A stretch of 64,000 nucleotides of DNA. Source: Hyphomonadaceae bacterium. Its GTDB lineage: Bacteria; Pseudomonadota; Alphaproteobacteria; Caulobacterales; Maricaulaceae. The position numbers were made by a program, and so were the translations under genes. The notes under the pieces are model-generated. The model did not search any database, was not told where the DNA came from, and was given only the letters and a program-made list of their open reading frames with translations. Numbering within the stretch: position 1 is the stretch's first letter; every line of letters starts with the position of its first letter. Shown one piece after another: positions 44,951 to 55,197 of the stretch. Location: the NCBI GenBank assembly GCA_013001295.1, contig JABDMW010000021.1:1-64000 (forward strand). The letters are read 5' to 3'.

Positions 44951-45802
44951 TTATGGAACGTAAACTGTGAAAACCATGTCAGCTTGAACAGTACCTGAAC
45001 CCATTGAAAGGTCGTAGCCAAGGCCAGTACCATCATCCAATTCGTAAGTATTGTCGAAACGAACAGATTGTGCAGCCAGTGTACCACGGGCAGCAGCTGT
45101 GCGCTGTGTTCCTTGGAATACCGGAGCCGCAACTGCATAATCGCTAAGATCAGAGCCTGTCGGAACAGTCGTACCCGGATTTTGAGCAACTGAACCAAAT
45201 GGAAGGCCGTCATCACCTGAAACGGTAATATCCATATCATATGAGATGTTAGCCATTCCAAGTGTGCCGTCAGTCAGGAAATCGCCAGTCGCGACAAAAG
45301 CTGAAGACTGTGCACGGATATCAAATGCAGCGTTAGAGGCAACATAGAAACTGGATTGGTGCGTATTGGCCATGCCAGCGCCTACATCGGAGCCTGCATC
45401 AACACCAAAAGCGGTCAATGTATCAGATGCATCAAGAACACCGGCTGTTGTACCGCCGTCTGTAAATGTGCCGTTGTCAGCACCACCGAAAACCGGATTT
45501 ACGGCTGGAACTGTTCCGTCCGCATTTACATCGGTGTCGATAATCGCATCCAATGTTCCTGTAACGACTGTCGCGCCATCGGCACCAATCAAGTCAGCAC
45601 CGGCTGCACCTGAAGCAGGTGTCAAAAGTACAAAGTCAGAAACGACAGGCGCATCGTTTGTTCCGTTTACACCGTCAGCGCCCCAGACAACAACAACACC
45701 CAGAACTTTAAAGAACGGACGATCAATTATAGATGCGTAAGCCGTTGAGCCCAGCAACAAAGAAGCTGCCCCACCAGCCATAAGTAGTTTTTTCATAGAC
45801 AT
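44951..45802 (-). CDS. Putative major surface-fibre subunit
   Basis: A 283-residue secreted protein with a clean signal peptide (MSMKKLLMAGGAASLLLGST, cleavage after AYA). The start at 45802 has GGGAAT upstream; a longer frame lacks a ribosome binding site. The mature protein is acidic, low in lysine and cysteine-free, rich in Ala/Gly/Thr/Asp, and predicted all-beta (DAPVVSDFVLLTPASGAAGA, TVVTGTLDAIIDTDVNADGT). It ends with an alternating hydrophobic strand (VQADMVFTVYVP), as pilus subunits do. A paralogue lies at 42972-43877. It has its own terminator. Confidence 0.78.
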   Translation of the reverse strand: MSMKKLLMAGGAASLLLGSTAYASIIDRPFFKVLGVVVVWGADGVNGTNDAPVVSDFVLLTPASGAAGADLIGADGATVVTGTLDAIIDTDVNADGTVPAVNPVFGGADNGTFTDGGTTAGVLDASDTLTAFGVDAGSDVGAGMANTHQSSFYVASNAAFDIRAQSSAFVATGDFLTDGTLGMANISYDMDITVSGDDGLPFGSVAQNPGTTVPTGSDLSDYAVAAPVFQGTQRTAAARGTLAAQSVRFDNTYELDDGTGLGYDLSMGSGTVQADMVFTVYVP

Positions 45803-46043
45803 AATATATTCCCATAGATCAGTTTTCACCGGGTTTTCCCAGTTATGAGACGCTTTCTAAAGGAAACTGATTTAATCGCCGTTAGGGATTGAAGTTAACA
45901 GCTGGTAAAATTTTTTAGGTGAATTTAGGCTGTGTTCATGTTCCAGCGCAATAAAATCGCATTTTTACGATCATTTACCCCCATGACTTTGTTTTCTAAA
46001 CGAGTAGATTGATTTTTCTCGTTAATAATAGGTCCGCATTGCT

Positions 46044-47243
46044 ATGGTTGATTTTTACGCGCACATCGAAAACGAACTTCGCGAGATAGAGGCCAAGGGT
46101 CTTTATAAGAGAGAACGGATCATCACCGGTGCGCAATCGTCCGAAATATCCGTCAAATCCAATGATCATGAAGATCATGTCCTGAATTTTTGTGCCAATA
46201 ACTATCTGGGACTGGCAAATTCCCAGGAATTGATCGATGCCGGTGTCAAAGCACAAGAACAATACGGGTTCGGCATGGCTTCAGTGCGCTTTATATGTGG
46301 TACGCAGACAGTGCACAGGGAATTAGAGCAGGCGATCGCAAAATGGCTCGGATATGACGATACGATCCTTTATGCCGCTTGTTTTGACGCCAATGGCGGC
46401 GTGTTTGAGCCATTATTGGGGCCCGAGGACGCGATTGTCTCGGATTCACTCAACCATGCATCCATTATCGATGGTATTCGCCTGTGTAAGGCCAAACGCT
46501 ACCGGTATGCCAATTCCGACATGGATGATCTGGAAAAACAGCTCAAACAAGCCCGTGCAGATGGGGCTCGGCATATTCTGATTGTCACGGATGGCGTGTT
46601 CTCCATGGACGGATATATCGCTAAACTCCCTGAAATATGCGACTTGGCGGATACATATGAGGCCCTGACCATGGTGGATGACTGCCATGCCACCGGTTTT
46701 ATGGGCAAAAATGGACGCGGATCAGCCGAGCATATGGGTGTTTTGGGCCGGATCGACATTGTGACCGGGACTTTAGGTAAAGCGCTCGGCGGCGCTATGG
46801 GCGGATTTACCTGCGCCAAACAATCAGTCATCGATATGCTGCGCCAACGCTCGCGGCCGTATCTATTCTCTAATTCATTGGCACCATCTCTTGCGGGCGC
46901 GAGCCTGAAAGCGATCGAAATGGCAAAAAATGGCCATGATTTACGGGCAAAACTGTTTGCTAACGCAGCGCAATTCAGGGCAGGCATGAGCAAGGCCGGG
47001 TTTGTCCTGCAACCGGGCGATCATCCGATCATCCCGGTCATGTTGGGAGAGGCAAAACTCGCTCAAAACATGGCGGATGAGCTCTTAAAAGAGGGCATTT
47101 ACGTGATTGGGTTCTTTTATCCGGTCGTGGCGCAAGGAAAAGCCCGTATCCGGACGCAAATGAGTGCGGCCCATACGCCTGAGCAAATCGATCGCGCCGT
47201 CGCCGCTTTTACCAAAGTTGGCAAGAAACTGGGAGTTATTTAG
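46044..47243 (+). CDS. kbl: 2-amino-3-ketobutyrate CoA ligase (glycine C-acetyltransferase)
   Basis: A 399-residue PLP enzyme of the alpha-oxoamine synthase family. It cleaves 2-amino-3-ketobutyrate with CoA to glycine and acetyl-CoA. The PLP lysine lies in [35 protein letters not shown] and [16 protein letters not shown] are standard. It overlaps tdh by one base, so the two-step threonine degradation pathway is encoded together. Confidence 0.96.
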   Translation: MVDFYAHIENELREIEAKGLYKRERIITGAQSSEISVKSNDHEDHVLNFCANNYLGLANSQELIDAGVKAQEQYGFGMASVRFICGTQTVHRELEQAIAKWLGYDDTILYAACFDANGGVFEPLLGPEDAIVSDSLNHASIIDGIRLCKAKRYRYANSDMDDLEKQLKQARADGARHILIVTDGVFSMDGYIAKLPEICDLADTYEALTMVDDCHATGFMGKNGRGSAEHMGVLGRIDIVTGTLGKALGGAMGGFTCAKQSVIDMLRQRSRPYLFSNSLAPSLAGASLKAIEMAKNGHDLRAKLFANAAQFRAGMSKAGFVLQPGDHPIIPVMLGEAKLAQNMADELLKEGIYVIGFFYPVVAQGKARIRTQMSAAHTPEQIDRAVAAFTKVGKKLGVI

Positions 47244-48295
47244 TGACAATCCCCGACACGATGAAGGCCCTGGTTAAGGCCAAGCCTGAAAAAGGCATCT
47301 GGATGCAGGACGTTCCTGTTCCGGAAATTGCGCCCAACGAAGTTCTTATTCGCATTCATCGCACAGCGATTTGCGGGACGGACATGCATATCTATAAATG
47401 GGATGATTGGGCGGCGAATAATATTCCCATTCCCATGGTTGTCGGCCATGAATATGGAGGCGAGGTCGCGGCTATTGGCTCCACCGTTAAACGGGTGAAG
47501 GTTGGAGACAGGGTATCCGGGGAGGGGCATGTGGTTGGCAATAAAAGCCGCAATGCCCGCGCCGGTAAGTTTCACCTCGATCCCGACACCAAAGGCATTG
47601 GCGTCAATCTGCCCGGTGCCTTTGCCGAATATCTGGCGCTGCCTGAGTTTAATGTCATTCCATTGAAGCCCGATTTTAATCTCGATATTGCCGCGATCCT
47701 GGATCCGCTCGGGAATGCCGTCCATACGGCGCTCAGTTTCAATCTGGTCGGCGAAGATGTGCTGATTACAGGGGCCGGGCCCATCGGGATTATGGCAGCG
47801 GCCGTCGCTAAACGGGCAGGGGCGAGACGGATTGTCCTCACGGATATCAATGATTGGCGGTTGGAATTGGCCGAAAAAGTCGCGCCGGGCGTTCGAACCG
47901 TCAACGTCATGAACGAAAAACTTCAAGATGTGATGTCTGAAATCGGCATGAATGAAGGATTTGATGTCGGCTTGGAAATGTCCGGCTCCGAACCGGCGCT
48001 CAATCAAATGCTCGATACCATGATTATGGGCGGCAATATCGCCATGCTCGGAATTCCTGCACAACCGTTTCCGGTCGATTTGTCAAAAATCGTCGGTAAA
48101 GCATTGACTTTACGCGGTATTTACGGTCGTCAAATGTATGAGACATGGTATCAAATGCTGGCACTTTTGGACAGCGGTCTCGACATGACCCCGATGATCA
48201 CGCACCATTTTGATGCGAAAGACTACCAAGACGCCTTTGATTTGAAGGAATCCGGAAAGTCCGGCAAGGTCATTCTCGATTGGACAAAGGTATAA
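47243..48295 (+). CDS. tdh: L-threonine 3-dehydrogenase
   Basis: A 350-residue zinc-dependent medium-chain dehydrogenase. It oxidises threonine to 2-amino-3-ketobutyrate, which kbl then cleaves. The catalytic zinc region is [18 protein letters not shown] and GHEYGGEV; the NAD-binding [17 protein letters not shown] is intact. The GTG start overlaps the kbl stop codon (TAGTG). The structural zinc cysteines of many MDRs are not evident here. Confidence 0.95.
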   Translation: MTIPDTMKALVKAKPEKGIWMQDVPVPEIAPNEVLIRIHRTAICGTDMHIYKWDDWAANNIPIPMVVGHEYGGEVAAIGSTVKRVKVGDRVSGEGHVVGNKSRNARAGKFHLDPDTKGIGVNLPGAFAEYLALPEFNVIPLKPDFNLDIAAILDPLGNAVHTALSFNLVGEDVLITGAGPIGIMAAAVAKRAGARRIVLTDINDWRLELAEKVAPGVRTVNVMNEKLQDVMSEIGMNEGFDVGLEMSGSEPALNQMLDTMIMGGNIAMLGIPAQPFPVDLSKIVGKALTLRGIYGRQMYETWYQMLALLDSGLDMTPMITHHFDAKDYQDAFDLKESGKSGKVILDWTKV

Positions 48296-48296
48296 G

Positions 48297-48977
48297 ATGA
48301 ACGAACCCGTGGAGTATCTTCCTCTAGAGAATTACGAAAAACTATCCGAAGACGAAATGCAGCAAAGAGCGGATAAGGTTTTGGCCTCTTTAAAGACCCG
48401 CCGGACCATCCGGGACTTTTCGGACAAGCCTGTGCCCCGGGAATTGATTGAAACCTGCATCAAGGCGGCGGGAACGGCACCGAGCGGTGCCAATCACCAG
48501 CCCTGGCATTTTGTTGCCATCAGTAACCCGGACATCAAAAAGCGTATTCGCGACGCCGCGGAACAGGAAGAGCATGAGTTTTATACGCGCCGGGCATCAG
48601 AAGAGTGGCTGGAAGCGCTCGAGCCGCTCGGCACGGATACGAACAAACCGTTTCTGGAGACCGCGCCATGGCTGATTGCGGTTTTCGCGCAAAAACGCGG
48701 CGGTGTTGAAGCCGGAATGGATAAAAAGAATTATTATGTGACCGAGTCCGTGGGCTTGGCGGCCGGCATGTTAATTACGGCCTTACATTCAGCCGGGTTG
48801 GGCACATTGACCCATACACCGGCCCCCATGGGATTTCTGACAGAAATTTGCGGGCGTCCGAAGGGTGAAAAACCTTTCGTGTTATTGGTGACCGGTTATC
48901 CAGCCAAAGATGCACGCGTGCCGAAACACGCGCTGATCAAAAAAAGCCTCGACGATATTTCGACTTTCTTGGACTAG
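48297..48977 (+). CDS. Nitroreductase-fold flavoprotein, iodotyrosine-deiodinase-like
   Basis: A 226-residue FMN protein of the nitroreductase superfamily. Its N-terminus (TRRTIRDFSDKP, APSGANHQPWHFV) fits the fold. The middle carries the IYD-type lid: Glu92, Tyr96 and Lys117, spaced E-x3-Y-x20-K as in vertebrate iodotyrosine deiodinase, followed by FLETAPWLIAVF and CGRPKGEKPFVLLVTGYP. These residues bind the zwitterion of halotyrosines in IYD. A reductive dehalogenation role is therefore plausible. It starts one base after the tdh stop, in an amino-acid catabolic operon. Confidence 0.85.
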   Translation: MNEPVEYLPLENYEKLSEDEMQQRADKVLASLKTRRTIRDFSDKPVPRELIETCIKAAGTAPSGANHQPWHFVAISNPDIKKRIRDAAEQEEHEFYTRRASEEWLEALEPLGTDTNKPFLETAPWLIAVFAQKRGGVEAGMDKKNYYVTESVGLAAGMLITALHSAGLGTLTHTPAPMGFLTEICGRPKGEKPFVLLVTGYPAKDARVPKHALIKKSLDDISTFLD

Positions 48978-49241
48978 GCTGAGTCTGCAATTTCCTAAAA
49001 TCGGATCTTCGCCCGATCTATTCGGATGTCTTCTGAGGGGTGTGAGTTCAACAGGTCGCTGCAACACATTGGCTGAACCGCTCAGTTTTGATTGAGGTTT
49101 GGAGCCAGATGTGACGAAACCCGCCTCAATTGGAGAGATTGGCTCCTGTCTCTGGCTCATCGTCTTCGGCGCCAGGGCGTCAAATTCCGTCGCGTAAAAA
49201 ATTTCGATCTCTAGCTTCGTGCCTGACGCGGTGTCGTCGCA

Positions 49242-50060
49242 TCAATCAGCCTCGCTGCTGTGGTCAATGCTCAATGCCTGATCGACTTCCTCGTGAAGCA
49301 GGGAGAGTTTTTCGCTGACTGGCAGGACGCTGATATTTGTGTATTCTGAGTAGGCAGACAGATTGATGTTCAGCGCATTCAAAAAGGCGCTATTTTCGCG
49401 CATTGCTTCATAATCGCAGGTGAATTCTGACAAAATTATTCCACCGGGTTCTATCGTGGAACCATATCGAGCTTTGATGAGATCAGGATACTGATTCGCC
49501 AAGAATATAACGGTCTGCTGCGTTATTGCTACATGATCTTTTGTTCTGCTCACTTGTTGCAGATAGGATAACAGGGCCAGCTTGACCTCCTCGGCTCCGA
49601 TTTGATCGAGGTGGCCAGCCGAGATTAATTCGGTGGCCGTCGGCAAGGCTGCGGGCGGTAGTGTGAGATAGGCTGACCATTCAATCGTATTGCACACAAG
49701 CGAGTCTAAAAGCTCGGGGGTCGCTTCTAATTCGGGTGGAAACCCTCGCTTCAAAGCGGGGTATACTACTGACAAATCAAGCTCATCGCCATAACCGTTC
49801 GCATATTTAACAATGACCTTAAGCACTTCAACAGTGGTAGGGCGAGAACGATCGTAACGGGCACGGCGGCCCGTAACTTCAACAATATCGGTATGCAGGC
49901 GCTCCAGATAAGCGCGCTCGCTCCTGTCTCGCTGGCGGTCCTGACTCCAATTGGTGATCTGAAAGGCAATAAGAATTCCGAAGACAACGATCAGGAAATC
50001 GAGCGCGACTGCGAACCAATTCTGGTCTTTAACGTGTTTTGTAATACTGCGAAGTAACAT
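49242..50060 (-). CDS. Single-pass membrane protein (DUF6090-like)
   Basis: A 272-residue protein. The N-terminus (LLRSITKHVKDQNWFAVALD, then FLIVVFGILIAFQITNWSQDR) carries a single membrane helix at about 18-36, typical of a family annotated DUF6090 or simply hypothetical. The rest is a predicted helical soluble domain. A GGGG-containing site precedes the ATG. Function unknown. It is transcribed alone, convergent with the IYD-like gene; the 264 bp between them hold nothing I recognise. Confidence 0.7.
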   Translation of the reverse strand: MLLRSITKHVKDQNWFAVALDFLIVVFGILIAFQITNWSQDRQRDRSERAYLERLHTDIVEVTGRRARYDRSRPTTVEVLKVIVKYANGYGDELDLSVVYPALKRGFPPELEATPELLDSLVCNTIEWSAYLTLPPAALPTATELISAGHLDQIGAEEVKLALLSYLQQVSRTKDHVAITQQTVIFLANQYPDLIKARYGSTIEPGGIILSEFTCDYEAMRENSAFLNALNINLSAYSEYTNISVLPVSEKLSLLHEEVDQALSIDHSSEAD

Positions 50061-50297
50061 AGTGCGCCCCTAATCTCTTAGTCGGAATATATCGCTTTAC
50101 ATAATTGTGTCTAGTTGATGGTTGAGAGGCTTGATTTGGATAGAAACCGCCATTTTGACAAACATTACCAGCGGCCGTTTTTGGGCGTAATAAGCCACTC
50201 GCGGAATGTCCGGTTTGGGGATAGATATTCCGCTTTCAGGATGCGATCAGGACGTCCGACTTTGCCGCCAGAGCGGGCAATCGGGCCTAACGTTAAA

Positions 50298-51920
50298 TCA
50301 GCCCGTCAGCTCATAATCTTTATATTCGGTCTTCAGTTCCCGTTTTAGAACTTTACCCGTGGCACCCAGGGGAAGGGCGTCTTTAAAGACGATGTCGCCC
50401 GGGATCCACCATTTTGCGACTTTTGCGCCGATGGCTTTTTTAATCTCATCTACAGCCGGTGATTTGCCGGGAACGGGTTGAACAATCAATAGCGGACGTT
50501 CCTGCCATTTTTCATGATGCACACCGATACAGGCCGCCATGGCGACTTCAGGGTGATCCATTGCCGCGTTTTCCACCTCAATCGAGCTGATCCATTCGCC
50601 GCCGGACTTGATCACATCCTTGGAACGGTCCGTGATTTCCAAATGTCCTGAAGGATGCAGTGCTGCCACGTCACCGGTACGGAACCAGCCATCATGGGTA
50701 AATGCATCCTCGCCGGCACCTTTATAATAACCGCTGGCAACCCAGGGACCGCGGACATGGAGATGTCCTGAAGTTTCACCGTCGCGCGGCAATTCCTGAT
50801 CTTCGTCGTCGACAATGCGCATATCGACACCAAATATAGCCCGGCCCGCGAGGAGTTTTACGGCGACTTCTTCGTCTCGCGACAGCTGCTCATGCCCCGG
50901 AAGCGGCGCATTTGTAACGCCCAACGGGCTTGTTTCCGTCATGCCCCAGCCTTGTTGCATCCGGATACCGAGCTCGTCCTCATAGGCGCGTAAAAGAGAT
51001 TCAGGCAGAGCTGAACCGCCGACCAAAGCAGACGTCACGGTTGGGAGTTTTCCACCTTCTTCGCGAAGATGATTGAGAATACCGAGCCAAACTGTCGGCA
51101 CACCCGCCATAAGCGTAACTTCTTCGGCGCGGATCATGTCGGTTAGGCTTTTCCCATCCAGGCCAGGCCCCGGCATGACCATTTTCGTACCCATCATGGC
51201 CGCCGAATAGACCAGACCCCATGCTGAAATATGGAACATCGGCACCACCGCCAAAACTACATCGCTGGCGGACAATCCAATCACGTCTTTTGCACACGCG
51301 GCCCAGGCATGGAGAATTGTTGAACGGTGCGAATATAGAACACCCTTCGGGTTACCGGTTGTCCCGGACGTGTAGCACAGCGTGCAGGCGGTGTTTTCAT
51401 CAAACCGCGGCCATTCAATCGTGTCCGGTTGTCCATCGATAAAGGCTTCATAGCAATGGGCCTCAACCTCTCCCTTTGGCATTTCGCCGGTATCGCACAT
51501 GGCGACCCAGCCTTTGATTGATGGGCAGAAAGAAGCAACGCCTTCGACCAGGGGCGCAAAGGTCGTATCGTAGAACAACCATGTGTCCTCGGCGTGACCA
51601 ATCATCCAGGCGACCTGTTTGGGATCAAGCCTTGGGTTAATGGTGTGGACAATCGCACCAATGCCGGAAACGGCATAGTAAATTTCGACGTGACGGTAAT
51701 TGTTCCAGGCAATCGTTGCGATCCGGTCTCCCGGTTTAACGCCTGCATCCAACAGGGCATTGGCCAGTTTCTTGGCACGGGCCGCGCATTCGGCCCATGT
51801 ATAGCGGTGGTCGGACCCATTGGTCTCACGCGTGAATATTTCCTGATTAGAATGGTTGGTCGCCGCGTGCTCAATCAGATCGCTGATCATCAGCTCGCGT
51901 TTCATCATTAAACCTTGCAT
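50298..51920 (-). CDS. Medium/long-chain acyl-CoA ligase (AlkK-like)
   Basis: A 540-residue AMP-forming acyl-CoA synthetase. The start [20 protein letters not shown] is the characteristic beginning of the AlkK-type group and has GGAGGA upstream. The AMP-binding P-loop is [17 protein letters not shown]; the second motif is [11 protein letters not shown] and the third [20 protein letters not shown]. The C-terminal catalytic lysine region ([13 protein letters not shown]) is present. It activates free fatty acids to acyl-CoA, probably medium-chain or methylthio-type acids in this subgroup; the substrate is inferred only at family level. Confidence 0.94.
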   Translation of the reverse strand: MQGLMMKRELMISDLIEHAATNHSNQEIFTRETNGSDHRYTWAECAARAKKLANALLDAGVKPGDRIATIAWNNYRHVEIYYAVSGIGAIVHTINPRLDPKQVAWMIGHAEDTWLFYDTTFAPLVEGVASFCPSIKGWVAMCDTGEMPKGEVEAHCYEAFIDGQPDTIEWPRFDENTACTLCYTSGTTGNPKGVLYSHRSTILHAWAACAKDVIGLSASDVVLAVVPMFHISAWGLVYSAAMMGTKMVMPGPGLDGKSLTDMIRAEEVTLMAGVPTVWLGILNHLREEGGKLPTVTSALVGGSALPESLLRAYEDELGIRMQQGWGMTETSPLGVTNAPLPGHEQLSRDEEVAVKLLAGRAIFGVDMRIVDDEDQELPRDGETSGHLHVRGPWVASGYYKGAGEDAFTHDGWFRTGDVAALHPSGHLEITDRSKDVIKSGGEWISSIEVENAAMDHPEVAMAACIGVHHEKWQERPLLIVQPVPGKSPAVDEIKKAIGAKVAKWWIPGDIVFKDALPLGATGKVLKRELKTEYKDYELTG

Positions 51921-52029
51921 GGGTTCCTCCGCTTATATGCCATTTGTTTCATATTGTTTGTAAACACTCTACCGTGGTCGTCAATTAACATTGTTGAAAG
52001 CTGTAGAAATGCCGACTAAGGCTTAGGTC

Positions 52030-53043
52030 ATGAAACTAGAAATCCCAACCTATGTCGACTTGTTGCAAGCTACCGCCCGACTTGAAGGACATGCGTTGAA
52101 AACGCCGGTTCTGCAAAATCAAAAACTGAATGCGATTTGCGGGTATAATTTGTTTTTGAAAAATGAAACGGCACAAAAGACCGGGACATTTAAATATCGC
52201 GGAGCTTATTCACGGTTGTCAGCCATGACGACTGACGAACGAGATCGGGGCGTTGTCGCATTTTCATCGGGAAATCATGCGCAAGGTGTTGCGCTCGCGG
52301 CCAAAGAGCTCGGTATATCCGCTACCATTGTTATGCCAACGACTGCGCCAAAAAAGAAAAAACAGGGCACGTTAAGCCACGGCGCCAAGATTGTGGAATA
52401 TGACCCGCTCCGAAAAGACCGGGAAGTCATCGCACATGACATATCACGTACGGAAAACAGGATCGTTGTGCCGTCTTACGACGATCCGTACATTGTTTCC
52501 GGACAGGGGAGTTGTGGGTTGGAATTCGCCAATCAGTGCGCCGATATGGGCGTTGATCTGGACGCCGTCATTACGCCGATCGGCGGTGGCGGCCTGTGTG
52601 CGGGACTGACTTTGTCGTTTCGTGAATTATCGCCCCGAACAAAAATCTATGGGGCGGAACCGTATCATTATGACGATCATGTCAGGTCCCTCAAATCCGG
52701 TCGCCGGGAGATCAACAAACACCATATCCCCAGCCTGTGTGACGCGCTCCTGTCGCCATCACCGGGCCGCATTACATTCGCGATTAACAAGCACTCTTTG
52801 GATGCCGTGTTTCCGGTTCTGGATGATGAAGCGCTTTTGACCATGGCTGTCATGCATGAAAACACGGGTGTTGTCTTGGAACCTGGCGGGGCGACAGCCT
52901 TGGCCGCCGTTTTGTCAAGTCAGCTTAAAGCCGAAAAGGGCGCAAATATAGGCGTTATTCTATCTGGCGGAAACGTTGACCCCAAAGTCTTTGCCCTGGC
53001 TGATCAAGCAAAAGCTGAATTTCTAGTGGGCCCCGCGGGATAG
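52030..53043 (+). CDS. Threonine/serine dehydratase-like PLP enzyme
   Basis: A 337-residue fold-type II PLP protein. The PLP lysine lies in KTGTFKYRGA (about residue 57), the phosphate loop is SSGNHAQGVALAA, and the glycine-rich TPIGGGGLCAGL follows. There is no ACT regulatory domain, which argues against biosynthetic IlvA and for a catabolic or hydroxyaspartate/serine-type dehydratase. Its 3' end overlaps the slt gene's 3' end by 21 bp, convergently. Confidence 0.88.
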   Translation: MKLEIPTYVDLLQATARLEGHALKTPVLQNQKLNAICGYNLFLKNETAQKTGTFKYRGAYSRLSAMTTDERDRGVVAFSSGNHAQGVALAAKELGISATIVMPTTAPKKKKQGTLSHGAKIVEYDPLRKDREVIAHDISRTENRIVVPSYDDPYIVSGQGSCGLEFANQCADMGVDLDAVITPIGGGGLCAGLTLSFRELSPRTKIYGAEPYHYDDHVRSLKSGRREINKHHIPSLCDALLSPSPGRITFAINKHSLDAVFPVLDDEALLTMAVMHENTGVVLEPGGATALAAVLSSQLKAEKGANIGVILSGGNVDPKVFALADQAKAEFLVGPAG

Positions 53044-55080
53044 ATTTTGCGTGAGCTTCAGTTCAGCTTGATTGTAATTGAGGCGCGCTCGATATACCTG
53101 CAAATTTTCCATCACCCGCTGTACATAATTACGGGTTTCGGAATAGGGGATGCTTTCAACCCAATCAATGGGATCAATCTGCCCTTTGCGCGGGTCGCCA
53201 AAATCTCGGTTCCAGCGTTTTACCCGGCTGGATCCGGCGTTATATGCGGCTGCAGCCATAATATAAGAGCCATTAAATTCATCGAGCAGGTCGTTAAGAT
53301 GATGTGAACCGAGCTTGGCTGCATATTCCGGATCGCTCATCAGCCAGGATCGGCGATAGGGGAGTTTAGCTTTTCTCGCTGTCGCCTTGGCAGTCGCATT
53401 AATCATCTGCATCATCCCATACGCATTGGCGTGACTGGCGGCAGATGTATTGAACTCGCTTTCCTGTCTGGCGATAGCCAATGAAAACGGGATATCGAAA
53501 ATATTTGGAAGATTTAAGAAAACTTCCGGTTTTGGATAGCCGGTTTCAGTCAGCATCGTGTCTAACCGGCCAGCCTGTTTGGCTGCGCGAACCGACGGTT
53601 TCATATAGCCAAAATCCCGATTAAGCTGGGCGAGCAGTGACAGCTCCCGTTTATCTTGAAACTCGTCATCAAGATGGAATGAAATCTGGTTATAGGTTCT
53701 CTCGTCTCGAATTTCGCCGACCATGCGAAGAGCCTTGATCAATTCGTTACTTTCAAACTGAGCACGAATATCGTCGCCCATTTCCTCTTGCGGCAAATTG
53801 AGTTGAGCAAAGCCTCGATTTAGTTTCTCAGAAGCGAGCTGGCTATAATAAACATTCGGGTAACGGCTGGCTTCCGAATAATATGCCGTCGCATTCGGAT
53901 CGCCTGAGCGTTCTGCAGCGCGACCTTGCCAATAGCTGGCGCGTCCCAAAGATACCGGCAAGGATACGCCTGTTTTGAGGTCAGCAAAATGTTTGGCAGC
54001 GACTTCCGGTTTATTTTGTTTCGTTAGCGCAATCCACCCGGCTAGAAATTCCGCTTCTGAAAATTCAACACCGCGATCAAATCCGTGATGTAGCGTAAGG
54101 TTATAAGCATCATCATAGCGTTTATGTTTGAGTGCCCAATACGTCATCAATTTCTTTTCGCGCCAAAGACGTTTCTTCCCTGTCTCGCTGGTTGGCGGCG
54201 TTTTAATTTGCAGATAAACAGGCAACGCATATTCTTCGGATTTCCGCTTGCGGCGCCATCTTGCCCGTTCATAGAGCAGGCCTGCATTGTTCTTGAGGGC
54301 TGCGGGGACTGCTTTTATTGCTGCGTCCATGCCTGACCGGTTAGACGAAACCCGCATGCGCGCATCAGAAAGCGCTTTGTCGGAGTAATTCATCATGCTG
54401 AGAAGTCCGTTTGCACTGCCGAAATACCTACGTCCCAGCCAAATGAGATGATCGGCTCGTGCCGCATGATCGGCTTCGGATAATTTGTCTTTGTGGCGTG
54501 CGTAAATTCTGCGCTGTCGGTCACGGGTTAGTCGGCTCTCGCGCCAGGCAGACCGCAACCATTTTTTTCCGATATCGTCTTTGCCCAATTTGAAATAGGC
54601 ATCCGCGAGCGCAGCACGACCTTCACCCGATATGGGTTCGCGGCCTTGAAACCAATCGATCGTGTCTTGCGCTTTGAGTGGACGGTCAAACAACTTACCT
54701 TCGGCTTTTGCCGTGATCGATACCATTCGAGGCCAGTTTGACTGGTTTTGTACGACATCCGTTAAGTCCCTGAAAGAAATCTCGGGGTCTTTTTGGGCCA
54801 ATTTCCAAAGTATTACTCTTTTGGCCGTCGGGTCTTGGACGCGCCTTTGATACTTTTCCGCCGATTCCCATTTCCGTTGTTCAATGGCCCGCATTGCTTG
54901 ACGGAAATTTCCCGCATCCTTGTTGGTTAAAACTTGCGACGCATTCGCGACGGCCGGCTTCAGTTTCGGGGTTGGAACTTCAGCGATCGCCATATTCGCA
55001 ACAAAAAGGCATCCAATTGTCAGGATTAAAGTCCCCAAACCGAATTTTCTGGAAAAAAGAGTGCTTTGATGATTGATCAT
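53023..55080 (-). CDS. slt: Soluble lytic murein transglycosylase (Slt70-like)
   Basis: A 685-residue exported protein. The start at 55080 gives a signal peptide (FGLGTLILTIGCLFVANMAIA). A long alpha-helical superhelical region (about 40-500) precedes the SLT catalytic domain. The catalytic glutamate lies in IARQESEFNTSAASHANAYG, followed by MMQMINATAKATARK and AAAAYNAGSSRVKRW. It cleaves peptidoglycan glycan strands with anhydro-muramic acid formation. It is divergent from dapA; the slt-dapA-smpB block is a known alphaproteobacterial arrangement. Confidence 0.92.
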   Translation of the reverse strand: MINHQSTLFSRKFGLGTLILTIGCLFVANMAIAEVPTPKLKPAVANASQVLTNKDAGNFRQAMRAIEQRKWESAEKYQRRVQDPTAKRVILWKLAQKDPEISFRDLTDVVQNQSNWPRMVSITAKAEGKLFDRPLKAQDTIDWFQGREPISGEGRAALADAYFKLGKDDIGKKWLRSAWRESRLTRDRQRRIYARHKDKLSEADHAARADHLIWLGRRYFGSANGLLSMMNYSDKALSDARMRVSSNRSGMDAAIKAVPAALKNNAGLLYERARWRRKRKSEEYALPVYLQIKTPPTSETGKKRLWREKKLMTYWALKHKRYDDAYNLTLHHGFDRGVEFSEAEFLAGWIALTKQNKPEVAAKHFADLKTGVSLPVSLGRASYWQGRAAERSGDPNATAYYSEASRYPNVYYSQLASEKLNRGFAQLNLPQEEMGDDIRAQFESNELIKALRMVGEIRDERTYNQISFHLDDEFQDKRELSLLAQLNRDFGYMKPSVRAAKQAGRLDTMLTETGYPKPEVFLNLPNIFDIPFSLAIARQESEFNTSAASHANAYGMMQMINATAKATARKAKLPYRRSWLMSDPEYAAKLGSHHLNDLLDEFNGSYIMAAAAYNAGSSRVKRWNRDFGDPRKGQIDPIDWVESIPYSETRNYVQRVMENLQVYRARLNYNQAELKLTQNLSRGAH

Positions 55081-55197
55081 ACGGCAATTTAACCTATAGC
55101 CTGCAGCAGACAAGTGAAGAACATGCCCAAACCCAATATTTACTGTAATTTCATAAAGCTCTATCATTTACGAACATTTAACCATGGCGAATAATCG

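Noticed and set aside
48978-49241. Gap between the IYD-like gene and the DUF6090-like gene
   Set aside because: I looked for a small RNA, terminator or peptide and found no structure strong enough to report.
50115-50290. Possible small gene before the acyl-CoA ligase
   Set aside because: No ribosome binding site, basic low-complexity translation, no conserved look. Probably noncoding, perhaps part of a decayed intergenic repeat.
55178-55185. TTAACCAT as a CtrA binding site before dapA
   Set aside because: Only a half-site; the full TTAA-N7-TTAA arrangement is absent, so the match could be chance.
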